DNA from: SVQP01 sp045606685 | GTDB lineage: Bacteria > Bacillota > Clostridia > Oscillospirales > CAG-272 | Direction of reading: 5' to 3' | Assembly: GCA_045606685.1 (NCBI GenBank) | Contig: JAZUSJ010000203.1 | Coordinates: 1 to 12,813, forward strand | DNA length: 12,813 nt | In this document: positions 1 through 4,697 of the stretch, one piece after another | Position numbering within the stretch: position 1 is the first letter of the stretch | Layout of the letters: every line of letters starts with the position of its first letter | Program-made: the position numbers and the translations under genes | Notes under the pieces: model-generated | What the model was told of the DNA's origin: nothing | Databases searched by the model: none | Seen by the model: only the letters and a program-made list of their open reading frames with translations

Positions 1-48
1 GGCATAAAAGGATTTCAGATCGATGGCTATATACGTCTTCTCTTCCAT
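1..48 (-). CDS. Y-family DNA polymerase, N-terminal fragment (cut by window edge)
   Basis: Only the first 16 codons are in the window; the gene runs off the left edge. They read MEEKTYIAIDLKSFYA. The AIDLKSFYA stretch matches the start of the palm domain of Y-family (DinB/UmuC-type) lesion-bypass polymerases, where the first catalytic aspartate lies in a (I/V)D(M/L)xxFYA context; here that is Asp10. The KSFYA variant is, from memory, typical of the UmuC/UvrX-like repair proteins of Bacillota. The ATG at 48-46 is preceded by a GGGAGG ribosome binding site at 53-58 with a 4-nt A-rich gap to the AUG region. The gene follows rnpB on the same strand and no separate promoter is obvious, so it may depend on read-through or on a weak promoter I did not recognise. 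The family call rests on very little sequence but the motif is distinctive. Confidence 0.75.
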   Translation of the reverse strand, partial: MEEKTYIAIDLKSFYA

Positions 49-71
49 TTTTTCCTCCCTTCAAAAGCAAG

Positions 72-96
72 GAGGGACTGTCATCCACAGCCCCTC
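72..96 (-). terminator. Hairpin between rnpB and the polymerase gene, possible rnpB terminator
   Basis: On the minus strand GAGGGGCTGT (96-87) pairs with ACAGTCCCTC (81-72), ten contiguous pairs including one G-U, around a 5-nt GGATG loop. The stretch after it, CTTGCTTTTG, is U-rich but interrupted. This could end rnpB transcripts. The 3' arm carries CCTCC, which is also complementary to the GGAGG of the polymerase ribosome binding site at 53-58, so the hairpin and a site-sequestering pairing would exclude each other. Function is inferred only. Confidence 0.4.
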
Positions 97-139
97 GAAT
101 GGTTTGAGCATCCGATTGCTCGGAACTATTTTCAAAAAG

Positions 140-500
140 TAACTCTGCCTGTAAGCCGGGTTCTGTCGAGAACGGCCATCTATCTTTGCTCCTTGTCGCC
201 AAGAAGCTCCGAGCATAACGCTCATGCCACCCATCGGGTCCTTGCGGCTGTCGGGCAGACATTCCCCGAACGGTGTTGCTTTGAGTAGGGTTTACAGCAA
301 ATCTATGTTACCATAGAAGTGGGTGAGCTCTTACCTCGCCTTTCCATCCTTACCGCATGCGCGGCGGTCTATTTCTGTTGCACTTTCCCGGCGGTTACCC
401 GCGGCTGACGTTATCAGCTACCCTTGCCCTGTAAAGCCCGGACTTTCCTCACCGTAATACCTTTCGGCAACATACGGCGCGGCCGTCCGGCCAAGCTGCA
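140..500 (-). ncRNA. rnpB: RNase P RNA, bacterial class A
   Basis: This is the catalytic RNA of RNase P, which trims the 5' leader from precursor tRNAs. On the minus strand it holds the conserved 5' core GAGGAAAGTCCGGGC at 450-436, the middle core with GTGCAACAGAAATAG, the GGCGAGGTAAGAGCTCACC segment, and the 3' core GACAGAACCCGGCTTAC at 167-151. The P4 partners (GTCCGGGC and the 3' CCGGCTTAC region) are at opposite ends as expected. A P1 closing helix can be drawn between AGCTTGGCC near the 5' end and GGCAGAGTT at 149-141 with one G-A mismatch, which sets the ends to about 500 and 140. A promoter with TATAAT at 512-507 would start transcription near 500, in agreement. The length of about 360 nt is normal for class A. 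A U-run (ACTTTTTG) follows the 3' end. Ends are approximate. Confidence 0.95.
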
Positions 501-506
501 AGTGCG

Positions 507-535
507 ATTATAGCACAAGATGGGCAAAAAGTCAA
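507..535 (-). promoter_or_regulatory. rnpB promoter
   Basis: On the minus strand TTGACT (535-530), a 17-bp spacer and TATAAT (512-507) form a near-consensus sigma-A promoter. Transcription would start near 500, the 5' end deduced from the P1 helix of rnpB. The -35 box overlaps the thiT stop codon (534-532), so rnpB starts immediately after thiT with no terminator between. Confidence 0.85.
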
Positions 536-1203
536 GACTTGACGTCGTATTTCTTGATATAGGGAATGAACGCAATGCCCGAGGCGCAGATTGTTGTGAT
601 CACGATCTCGGGGATCATATAAAGGCCGTTGTAGAAGATCGAGTAAACGATTGCAAGCATCTGCCCACTAAAGGCGTTCAGAATCACGTTACCGATTGCA
701 TAGAAGCCTTCCTGGGTAAAGAACCATTCTGCCCAGGAGCCAAAGAACAGATAGCCCGAGCCAATGTGCACTGCGTAGCGTGCGCCAAGCGCGATGAGCA
801 CGCCAAGGATGATGGCGGGCACCTTATGCATCTTGTTTCTCAATACACCGCCAAGTCCCAGCACGGTGTAAGCCACGAAGTAGTCCAGAAGCAAAATGCC
901 GATCGCGACGCCAAAGCCCATAAAGTCCTCGCTGTTGGGCAAGAAATAGGCCAGCAGCGTCGAGCCCTTGCCAAGCATCAGATCCATGAGGATCTGAATG
1001 ATCGCGTAGGTGAAAGCTGAAAACAGTCCCCATTTGGTGCCGTACATGTAGGCGATCAGCACGATGGGCAGCATGCTTGCAATGGTGAAGCTGCCGCCAA
1101 AGGGCAGGGGTGGGATGGGCGAGCTGATCAGCGCAAGAATGACCGCGGTTGCCAGCATGATCGCGCTGACGGTCAACCGCTTTGTTTTTTGAGATGTGTT
1201 CAT
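532..1203 (-). CDS. thiT: Energy-coupled thiamine transporter S-component ThiT
   Basis: A 223-residue, strongly hydrophobic integral membrane protein of the ThiT (YuaJ) family, the thiamine-binding S-component of an ECF vitamin transporter; the EcfA/EcfA'/EcfT energizing module is not encoded here. Family features: GGSFTIASMLPIVLIA at about 36-51, YGTKWGL at 54-60, LLDYFVAYTVLGLGG at 105-119, HIGSGYLFFGSWAE at 146-159, and YNGLYMIPEIVIT at 191-203. Conserved aromatic, His, Glu and Asn positions of these blocks form the thiamine pocket in the family. The call is independently supported by the TPP riboswitch in its leader. I start at the ATG at 1203, which follows AAAGGAGGAGG at ideal spacing, rather than an in-frame ATG 30 bases upstream that lies before that site. 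The protein is longer than the usual 180-200 residues because about 18 extra residues lie between FGSWAE and YSIFYNG, a loop region close to the substrate site in known structures. Confidence 0.93.
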   Translation of the reverse strand: MNTSQKTKRLTVSAIMLATAVILALISSPIPPLPFGGSFTIASMLPIVLIAYMYGTKWGLFSAFTYAIIQILMDLMLGKGSTLLAYFLPNSEDFMGFGVAIGILLLDYFVAYTVLGLGGVLRNKMHKVPAIILGVLIALGARYAVHIGSGYLFFGSWAEWFFTQEGFYAIGNVILNAFSGQMLAIVYSIFYNGLYMIPEIVITTICASGIAFIPYIKKYDVKS

Positions 1204-1230
1204 ACATCCTCCTCCTTTGATAATGGGGAG

Positions 1231-1381
1231 CACTAAGTATTCTGCGTCGAGCGGGCGGTGAGAAGATTTTTCGTCAGTCTAAACAAAGAATCTGCGCGTA
1301 TAGTGGATTCTATACGAAAGATTCTTTGTGACGAATGACGGAAAAGATTCCGCCGCTTCGCCGATGGCAGAATATTTAGTG
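1231..1381. repeat. 151-bp long inverted-repeat (MITE-like) element in the thiT leader
   Basis: The two ends, CACTAAGTATTCTGC (1231-1245) and GCAGAATATTTAGTG (1367-1381), are inverted copies matching at 14 of 15 bases. Inside, further blocks pair in the same order: GGCGG 1254-1258 with CCGCC 1350-1354, TTCGTCA 1270-1276 with TGACGAA 1329-1335, CAAAGAATCT 1284-1293 with AGATTCTTTG 1319-1328, and CGTATAG 1297-1303 with CTATACG 1310-1316, leaving a 6-nt loop. The whole piece can therefore fold into one long imperfect hairpin. There is no coding sequence and no clear target-site duplication. It could be a non-autonomous transposable element (MITE) that inserted between the riboswitch and thiT, or a regulatory hairpin. 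A terminator role for the inner stem on the minus strand is possible, since TTTGTTTAG follows it. Confidence 0.7.
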
Positions 1382-1395
1382 GTTCCCAAACAATT

Positions 1396-1424
1396 CAACC
1401 GCACGAAAAATCTCCGTGCGGTTG
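1396..1424 (-). terminator. Hairpin after the TPP aptamer, candidate expression platform
   Basis: CAACCGCACG (1396-1405) and CGTGCGGTTG (1415-1424) form a perfect 10-bp stem with a 9-nt loop. In minus-strand RNA it begins about 25 nt after the aptamer and is followed by AATTGTTT, a weak U-tract. The base of the stem (CTCAAC at 1426-1421) overlaps CTCAA, which can instead pair with TTGAG just upstream (1440-1436), giving a possible antiterminator/terminator switch. The role is inferred. Confidence 0.55.
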
Positions 1425-1448
1425 AGGATTCCTATCTCAAGTATGTGC

Positions 1449-1544
1449 AAATCTTCCTACGCCGGTATTATCCGTATCAGGTTAAGGGTTCACGCGTCTG
1501 CGTATCTCAGCCGTTGACGTTTGCGTCTTCAGCACCCCTGATTT
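1449..1544 (-). promoter_or_regulatory. TPP riboswitch (THI element) controlling thiT
   Basis: Read on the minus strand the segment carries all THI-box landmarks in order: GGGGTGCTGAAG, GGCTGAGATACGC, GTGAACCCTTAACCTGAT, GGATAATACCGGCGTAGG. CTGAGAT is the pyrimidine-sensing motif and GATAATACC/GCGTAGGAA the pyrophosphate-side helix region. P1 closes with AAATC (1544-1540) against GATTT (1453-1449). The aptamer binds thiamine pyrophosphate and normally switches downstream thiamine genes off. It begins about 15 nt after the predicted transcription start and ends about 245 nt before thiT; this long leader contains a 10-bp hairpin and the 151-bp inverted-repeat element. Confidence 0.95.
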
Positions 1545-1565
1545 TTTATGCGGTTGTTCGCATAT

Positions 1566-1594
1566 ATTGTACGCCTGCAGACCTGTTTTGTCAA
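1566..1594 (-). promoter_or_regulatory. thiT/riboswitch promoter
   Basis: On the minus strand TTGACA (1594-1589), 17 bp, TACAAT (1571-1566). The predicted start is near 1559, just before the TPP aptamer. It diverges from the promoter of the plus-strand lipoprotein; the two -35 boxes are 38 bp apart across an A/T-tract stretch (1595-1632). Confidence 0.85.
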
Positions 1595-1632
1595 GTATTT
1601 TTTTAAAAAATGCAAAAAAATTGTCAAACCTC

Positions 1633-1661
1633 TTGTCAAATAAGGGAATATCTGTTATAAT
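1633..1661 (+). promoter_or_regulatory. Promoter of the 229-residue lipoprotein gene
   Basis: TTGTCA (1633-1638), 17-bp spacer, TATAAT (1656-1661); the start is expected near 1668, giving a leader of about 30 nt. A/T-tracts upstream (1597-1620) could act as an UP element. TTGTCAA occurs three times in and around the divergent promoters, at 1588-1594, 1621-1627 and 1633-1639. Confidence 0.8.
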
Positions 1662-1697
1662 GACCGTATAGAAACTTTTGAAAGGAGTTTGTATACC

Positions 1698-2387
1698 ATG
1701 AAAAGAATTCTTGCAATTATCCTGGCTGCACTGATGCTGTGCTGCGTTTTCGTTGCTTGCGATGAAAAGGAAGAGGAAAAGCCCTCCAGAGAAACCCCTG
1801 CAGCAACGACCGAAGCTCCGACCGAGGAGCCTACCACCGAGGAACCCACTACCGAAGAGGCAACCACCGATGACGGCGTTCCGGATCTGATTGACGTTTA
1901 CATTGACGTTTGGGAAGATAAGGCCCAGTCCCCTCAGGCAATCGCTCCCAACCATAAGGGTGTTGGCATTCGTTTTGTCATTCCCGAGGGCGGCTACCTG
2001 TACGAGAGCAGCGTTTCCGCTCCCAGCTACAGCGATGACCTGGGCAGCCTGAATATCAAGCTGTTTGCATGGAACACTGACTTTGAGACTACTGTTGCTG
2101 CTGAGCCTCTCCAGCTGGATGAGTTTATTGACTTTGCAGACAACAGCTCGCTGAGCTGCGAATACGAGGAAGGCAAGTTCGGTGCAGGCACTTATCTGCT
2201 GCTGGTTTGCGATGGCGTTGACGAGCAGGGCCAGGGCGTTGGCGTCTGGATGGACAACACCATTAAGGACGAGTACCTCAAGGAAGAGGTTGCAAAGTAT
2301 GAGATCGCTTCCTTCGTAAACGGTAAGGAAAACAAGAAGAAGATCGGTAAGTTCTCTCTGACTATCGTTGAACCCGAGGAAGAATAA
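1698..2387 (+). CDS. Small acidic lipoprotein with Thr/Glu/Pro-repeat linker, function unknown
   Basis: A 229-residue predicted lipoprotein that I cannot assign to a named family. Residues 1-20 form a signal peptide (MKRI then a hydrophobic stretch) ending in the lipobox FVAC, with Cys21 as the lipidation site. A charged segment and a low-complexity linker follow (about 30-60), built of TTEEPT-type repeats that show as imperfect 15-bp repeats in the DNA at about 1820-1868; this would hold the domain away from the membrane. The remaining part (about 61-229) is a soluble, acidic, mostly beta-type domain with no catalytic motif that I recognise. The ATG at 1698 is chosen because AAGGAG at 1682-1687 is correctly spaced and the signal peptide begins there; a TTG nine bases upstream is less likely. 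The gene is monocistronic, with its own promoter and a palindromic terminator. Confidence 0.8.
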   Translation: MKRILAIILAALMLCCVFVACDEKEEEKPSRETPAATTEAPTEEPTTEEPTTEEATTDDGVPDLIDVYIDVWEDKAQSPQAIAPNHKGVGIRFVIPEGGYLYESSVSAPSYSDDLGSLNIKLFAWNTDFETTVAAEPLQLDEFIDFADNSSLSCEYEEGKFGAGTYLLLVCDGVDEQGQGVGVWMDNTIKDEYLKEEVAKYEIASFVNGKENKKKIGKFSLTIVEPEEE

Positions 2388-2403
2388 TACCATATTGCAC
2401 AAC

Positions 2404-2439
2404 AAGACAGGGCATGTACATGCCCTGTCTTACATTTTT
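2404..2439 (+). terminator. Rho-independent terminator of the lipoprotein gene
   Basis: AAGACAGGGCATGT and ACATGCCCTGTCTT form a perfect 28-bp palindrome (2404-2431), followed by ACATTTTTG. It starts 16 bases after the tandem stop (TAATAC) of the lipoprotein gene and separates it from pgk. Confidence 0.88.
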
Positions 2440-2469
2440 GCCGATTTTTGATTTTTTGTGCAAATTCTC

Positions 2470-2498
2470 TTGCAAATGCGTACAAAATGTGTTATAGT
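2470..2498 (+). promoter_or_regulatory. pgk-tpiA promoter
   Basis: TTGCAA (2470-2475), 17-bp spacer, TATAGT (2493-2498); transcription is expected near 2505, about 35 nt before the pgk start. Confidence 0.75.
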
Positions 2499-2539
2499 AT
2501 TAGGTGGAAAAAATTATTTGTGAAAGGTGGAATACATCC

Positions 2540-3856
2540 ATGACTTACAACAAGAAGAATATTGAAGACATCAACGTTGCCGGCAAAAAGTGTCTGGTTC
2601 GTTGCGACTTCAACGTACCCGTCAAGGACGGTGTCATCACCTCCGAGAAGAGAATCGTAGAAGCTCTGCCCACCATCAAGTACCTCAAGGCTCAGGGCGC
2701 TATGGTCATCCTTTGCTCTCACATGGGCAAGCCCCACAACGTGTTTGACAAGGAGCTCAAGCTGGACAAGAAGGAGATCGCAAAGATCGAAAAGCTGCCC
2801 GAGGCTGAAAGAGAGGCTGCTACCGCTGCTGCTCTGGAAAAGGCAAAGGGCGACGTTAAGAAGTTCTCCCTGAAGGTTGTTGCTGATAAGCTCAACGAGC
2901 TGCTTGGCGGTGGCGTTGTTTTCGCAGAAGACACCGTTGGCCCCGATGCACAGGCTAAGGTTGCCGCTATGAAGCCCGGCGACATCGTTCTGCTGCAGAA
3001 TACCCGTTTCACCAAGAAGGAAGAGAAGAACGATCCCGAATTCGCAAAGCAGCTTGCAAGCTTTGCTGAAATCTTTGTAAACGATGCATTTGGTACTGCT
3101 CACCGCGCACATGCATCCACCGCAGGTGTTGCTCAGCATGCAGGTCTGCCTGCAGTTTGCGGCTACCTGATCCAGAAGGAAATCTCGGTCATGGGTAAGG
3201 CTCTGGCTAACCCCGAGCGTCCCTTCGTTGCAATCCTGGGCGGCGCTAAGGTTTCCGATAAGCTCAACGTCATCAACAACCTGCTCTCCAAGGTTGACAC
3301 CCTGATCATCGGCGGCGGTATGGCTTACACCTTCCAGGCTGCCAAGGGCTATGGCGTTGGTAAGTCCCTCTTGGACGAGAGCAAGATCGACTACTGCCGC
3401 GATATGATGGCTAAGGCCGAGGCAAACGGCGTTAAGCTGCTGCTGCCTATCGACGTTACCACCATTGCACAGTTCCCCAACCCCATCGACGCTCCCGTTG
3501 ACGTTGAGATCTACGACGCTGACAAGATCCCTGCAGAGAGAGAAGGCGTTGATATCGGTCCTAAGACCATGGCTCTGTACGCAGAGGCTGTCAAGAACGC
3601 AAAGACTGTTGTTTGGAACGGTCCTATGGGCGTATTTGAGAACCCCACCCTTGCTAAGGGTAACATTGCAGTAGCAGAGGCTGTGGCTGCTTCCGAAGCA
3701 ACCACGATCGTAGGCGGCGGCGACAGCGCAGCAGCTTGCGAGCAGCTCGGCTATGCTGACAAGATCACTCACATCTCCACCGGCGGCGGTGCATCCCTCG
3801 AGTTCCTGGAAGGCCTGGAGCTGCCCGGTATCGCTTGCCTTGGCGACAAGGAATAA
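2540..3856 (+). CDS. pgk: Phosphoglycerate kinase
   Basis: Cytosolic glycolytic enzyme that transfers the acyl phosphate of 1,3-bisphosphoglycerate to ADP. All main family blocks are present: RCDFNVP at 21-27, Arg38, SHMGKP at 60-65, NTRF at 154-157, FVNDAFGTAHRAHAS at 179-193, GGAKVSDK at 234-241, WNGPMGVFE at 359-367, GGGDS at 392-396 and STGGGASLEFLEG at 413-425. The N-domain holds the basic 3-phosphoglycerate site and the C-domain the nucleotide site. At 438 residues it is about 40 longer than usual, owing to a Lys/Glu/Ala-rich, probably helical insert at about 67-108 between SHMGKP and FSLKVVADKLNELLG. The SHLGRP motif has Lys64 where Arg is usual. I start at ATG 2540, placed after AAAGGTGG (2523-2530); an earlier in-frame GTG at 2504 lies at the transcription start. 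tpiA follows after 20 bases, in one operon. GAPDH and other glycolytic genes are not in the window. Confidence 0.97.
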   Translation: MTYNKKNIEDINVAGKKCLVRCDFNVPVKDGVITSEKRIVEALPTIKYLKAQGAMVILCSHMGKPHNVFDKELKLDKKEIAKIEKLPEAEREAATAAALEKAKGDVKKFSLKVVADKLNELLGGGVVFAEDTVGPDAQAKVAAMKPGDIVLLQNTRFTKKEEKNDPEFAKQLASFAEIFVNDAFGTAHRAHASTAGVAQHAGLPAVCGYLIQKEISVMGKALANPERPFVAILGGAKVSDKLNVINNLLSKVDTLIIGGGMAYTFQAAKGYGVGKSLLDESKIDYCRDMMAKAEANGVKLLLPIDVTTIAQFPNPIDAPVDVEIYDADKIPAEREGVDIGPKTMALYAEAVKNAKTVVWNGPMGVFENPTLAKGNIAVAEAVAASEATTIVGGGDSAAACEQLGYADKITHISTGGGASLEFLEGLELPGIACLGDKE

Positions 3857-3876
3857 TCCATAGGAGGATCGACAGA

Positions 3877-4638
3877 ATGGCTAACAGAAGAACCGTGATC
3901 GCGGGCAACTGGAAGATGAACTTCACTCCCGCACAGGCAACTGCTTTTATTGAAGAGATCAAGCCCATGGTGGCAGGTAAGGACAACTGCGATATCATTT
4001 TCTGCGCTCCTTACGTAACCATCGATGCAGCACAGAAGGCTGCTGCAGGCTCCAACATCAAGATCGGTGCTGAGAACGTTCACTTTGCAAAGAGCGGCGC
4101 TTACACCGGTGAGGTTTCTGCCGAGATGCTGACTGCAATCGGCGTTGAGTACGTTATCATCGGCCACTCCGAGAGAAGACAGTACTTCGGTGAGACCGAC
4201 GCAACCGTCAATGCTCGCACCAAGGCTGCTCTTGAGGCAGGCATGAAGGTCATCCTTTGCCTTGGCGAGGTCAAGGAAGAGAGACTGTCCGGCATTACCC
4301 GTGAGGTCGTTTCCATGCAGACCAAGCTGGATCTGGCAGGTGTTACCGCTGAGCAGATGGCAAACGTCATCATCGCTTACGAGCCCGTTTGGGCAATCGG
4401 CACGGGACTTACTGCTACCCCCGAGCAGGCTGACGAGACCTGCGGCCAGATTCGTGAGGTTCTTGCAGAGATCTACGGCGCAGAGGTTGCAGAGGCTACC
4501 ACCATTCAGTACGGTGGCTCCATGAACGAAAAGAACGCTGCAGAGCTGCTTGCAAAGCAGCACGTTGACGGCGGTCTGATCGGTGGTGCATCCCTGGTCG
4601 CTGCTAAGTTCAACGCAATCGTTGACGCAGCACAGTAA
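3877..4638 (+). CDS. tpiA: Triose-phosphate isomerase
   Basis: Cytosolic TIM-barrel enzyme that interconverts dihydroxyacetone phosphate and glyceraldehyde 3-phosphate. Catalytic residues are intact: Asn11 and Lys13 in NWKMN (11-15), His97 in IIGHSERR (94-101), and Glu169 in AYEPVWAIGTG (167-177), which includes the flexible loop 6. The phosphate-binding glycines are in QYGGSMN (211-217) and DGGLIGGASL (231-240). The length of 253 residues is normal. The ATG at 3877 follows TAGGAGG (3861-3867) at good spacing; an earlier in-frame ATG at 3835 lies inside pgk and is unlikely. Codon use is strongly biased, as in pgk, consistent with high expression. It is the last gene of the pgk operon and is followed by a strong terminator. 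Confidence 0.98.
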   Translation: MANRRTVIAGNWKMNFTPAQATAFIEEIKPMVAGKDNCDIIFCAPYVTIDAAQKAAAGSNIKIGAENVHFAKSGAYTGEVSAEMLTAIGVEYVIIGHSERRQYFGETDATVNARTKAALEAGMKVILCLGEVKEERLSGITREVVSMQTKLDLAGVTAEQMANVIIAYEPVWAIGTGLTATPEQADETCGQIREVLAEIYGAEVAEATTIQYGGSMNEKNAAELLAKQHVDGGLIGGASLVAAKFNAIVDAAQ

Positions 4639-4654
4639 TTTATAACTGCAAAAG

Positions 4655-4689
4655 AAAAAGCACTTTTGGCTAAGCCAAAAGTGCTTTTT
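4655..4689. terminator. Bidirectional terminator between tpiA and the solute-binding protein gene
   Basis: AAAAAGCACTTTTGGC and GCCAAAAGTGCTTTTT form a 16-bp stem with a TAA loop, with T-tracts on both strands. It lies 16 bases after the tpiA stop and 8 bases from the end of the convergent minus-strand gene, so it should serve both. Confidence 0.93.
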
Positions 4690-4697
4690 TTCTCTAA

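Noticed and set aside
106..121. GAGCA/TGCTC hairpin near the 3' end of rnpB as terminator
   Set aside because: Only five pairs and no U-tract follows; the 72-96 hairpin is a better candidate.
520..1020. Open frame of 166 codons on the plus strand opposite thiT
   Set aside because: It overlaps thiT and the rnpB promoter, has no ribosome binding site, and its translation is rich in His, Cys, Asp and Val without family features; it is an antisense shadow.
1355..1370. A degenerate copy of the right-end mini-hairpin unit (CGCCGATGGCAG)
   Set aside because: Only a few bases agree and it is fully explained as part of the 151-bp inverted-repeat element.
1231..1381. Complete insertion sequence
   Set aside because: The element is 151 bp with no transposase frame and no clear target-site duplication; at most a MITE-like derivative.
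1482..2405. Long minus-strand frame opposite the small lipoprotein gene and the riboswitch
   Set aside because: It covers the TPP aptamer and both divergent promoters and lies antisense to a gene with a signal peptide, ribosome binding site and terminator; low-complexity translation.
2492..3772. 426-codon minus-strand frame opposite pgk
   Set aside because: pgk is certain; the reverse frame stays open because of the strong codon bias of pgk.
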